In this document: positions 5,955 to 6,011 of the stretch, piece by piece
Numbering within the stretch: the stretch's first letter is position 1
How the letters are laid out: every line of letters starts with the position of its first letter
DNA from: Spirochaetaceae bacterium
Lineage (GTDB): Bacteria; Spirochaetota; Spirochaetia; Treponematales; Breznakiellaceae
Assembly (NCBI GenBank): GCA_031255315.1
Contig: JAIRSS010000230.1
Location: 1-6,011, forward strand
Direction: 5' to 3'
Length of the DNA: 6,011 bases
The notes under the pieces: model-generated
What the model was told of the DNA's origin: nothing
Databases searched by the model: none
The model's input: the letters and a program-made list of their open reading frames with translations, nothing else
Made by a program: the position numbers and the translations under genes

Positions 5955-6011
5955 CGCATAGCGTATCTCTAAATGCCAGGAGCCCGTTAATCGGAGTATT
6001 TGCGGCACACG

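Noticed and set aside
5945..6011. An open - strand frame at the right edge that could be the 3' end of a convergent gene
   Set aside because: The frame continues into mutS2 coding sequence, no conserved motif is visible in the ~22 residues, and more than one - strand frame is open here, as expected by chance.

Overview
This window reads as ordinary spirochaete (treponeme-type) chromosome of fairly high GC content. It carries five complete genes on the + strand and the 5' end of a sixth gene on the - strand. The assignment rests on the protein style (MutS2, RsgA and MurI with treponeme-like sequence, plus a small eight-cysteine protein I associate with spirochaetes) and on an intergenic palindrome that I recall, without having checked, from termite-gut treponemes such as Treponema primitia. 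Genus is an inference and species cannot be stated.

Layout. Positions 1-240 (- strand) hold the first 80 codons of a probably exported protein that runs off the left edge. Positions 241-324 are an AT-rich divergent promoter region. Positions 325-969 encode an RluA-family pseudouridine synthase, followed after 17 bases by a small zinc-ribbon-like protein (987-1280). Positions 1281-1673 are non-coding and rich in repeats. They contain a 237-bp element with perfect 10-bp terminal inverted repeats and a flanking AAAT duplication (1354-1590), then a separate 32-bp near-perfect palindrome (1607-1638). The three remaining genes are closely spaced: glutamate racemase murI (1674-2507), the ribosome-assembly GTPase rsgA (2504-3496, overlapping murI by 4 bases) and mutS2 (3515-5944). 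The last 67 bases hold no gene I can support.

How the genes fit together. RluA-type modification and RsgA both serve ribosome maturation, MurI supplies D-glutamate for peptidoglycan, and MutS2 acts on stalled ribosomes and/or branched DNA. The set looks like a housekeeping block and not a dedicated pathway. murI-rsgA-mutS2 are probably co-transcribed. The repeat region separates them from the first two genes.

I found no evidence for a novel defence or biosynthetic system. The points most worth a second look are the MITE-like element, the adjacent palindrome, the uncharacterised cysteine-rich protein, and two substitutions at normally conserved positions (MurI CNAAS instead of CNT, and MutS2 Smr LSLRG instead of LDLRG).
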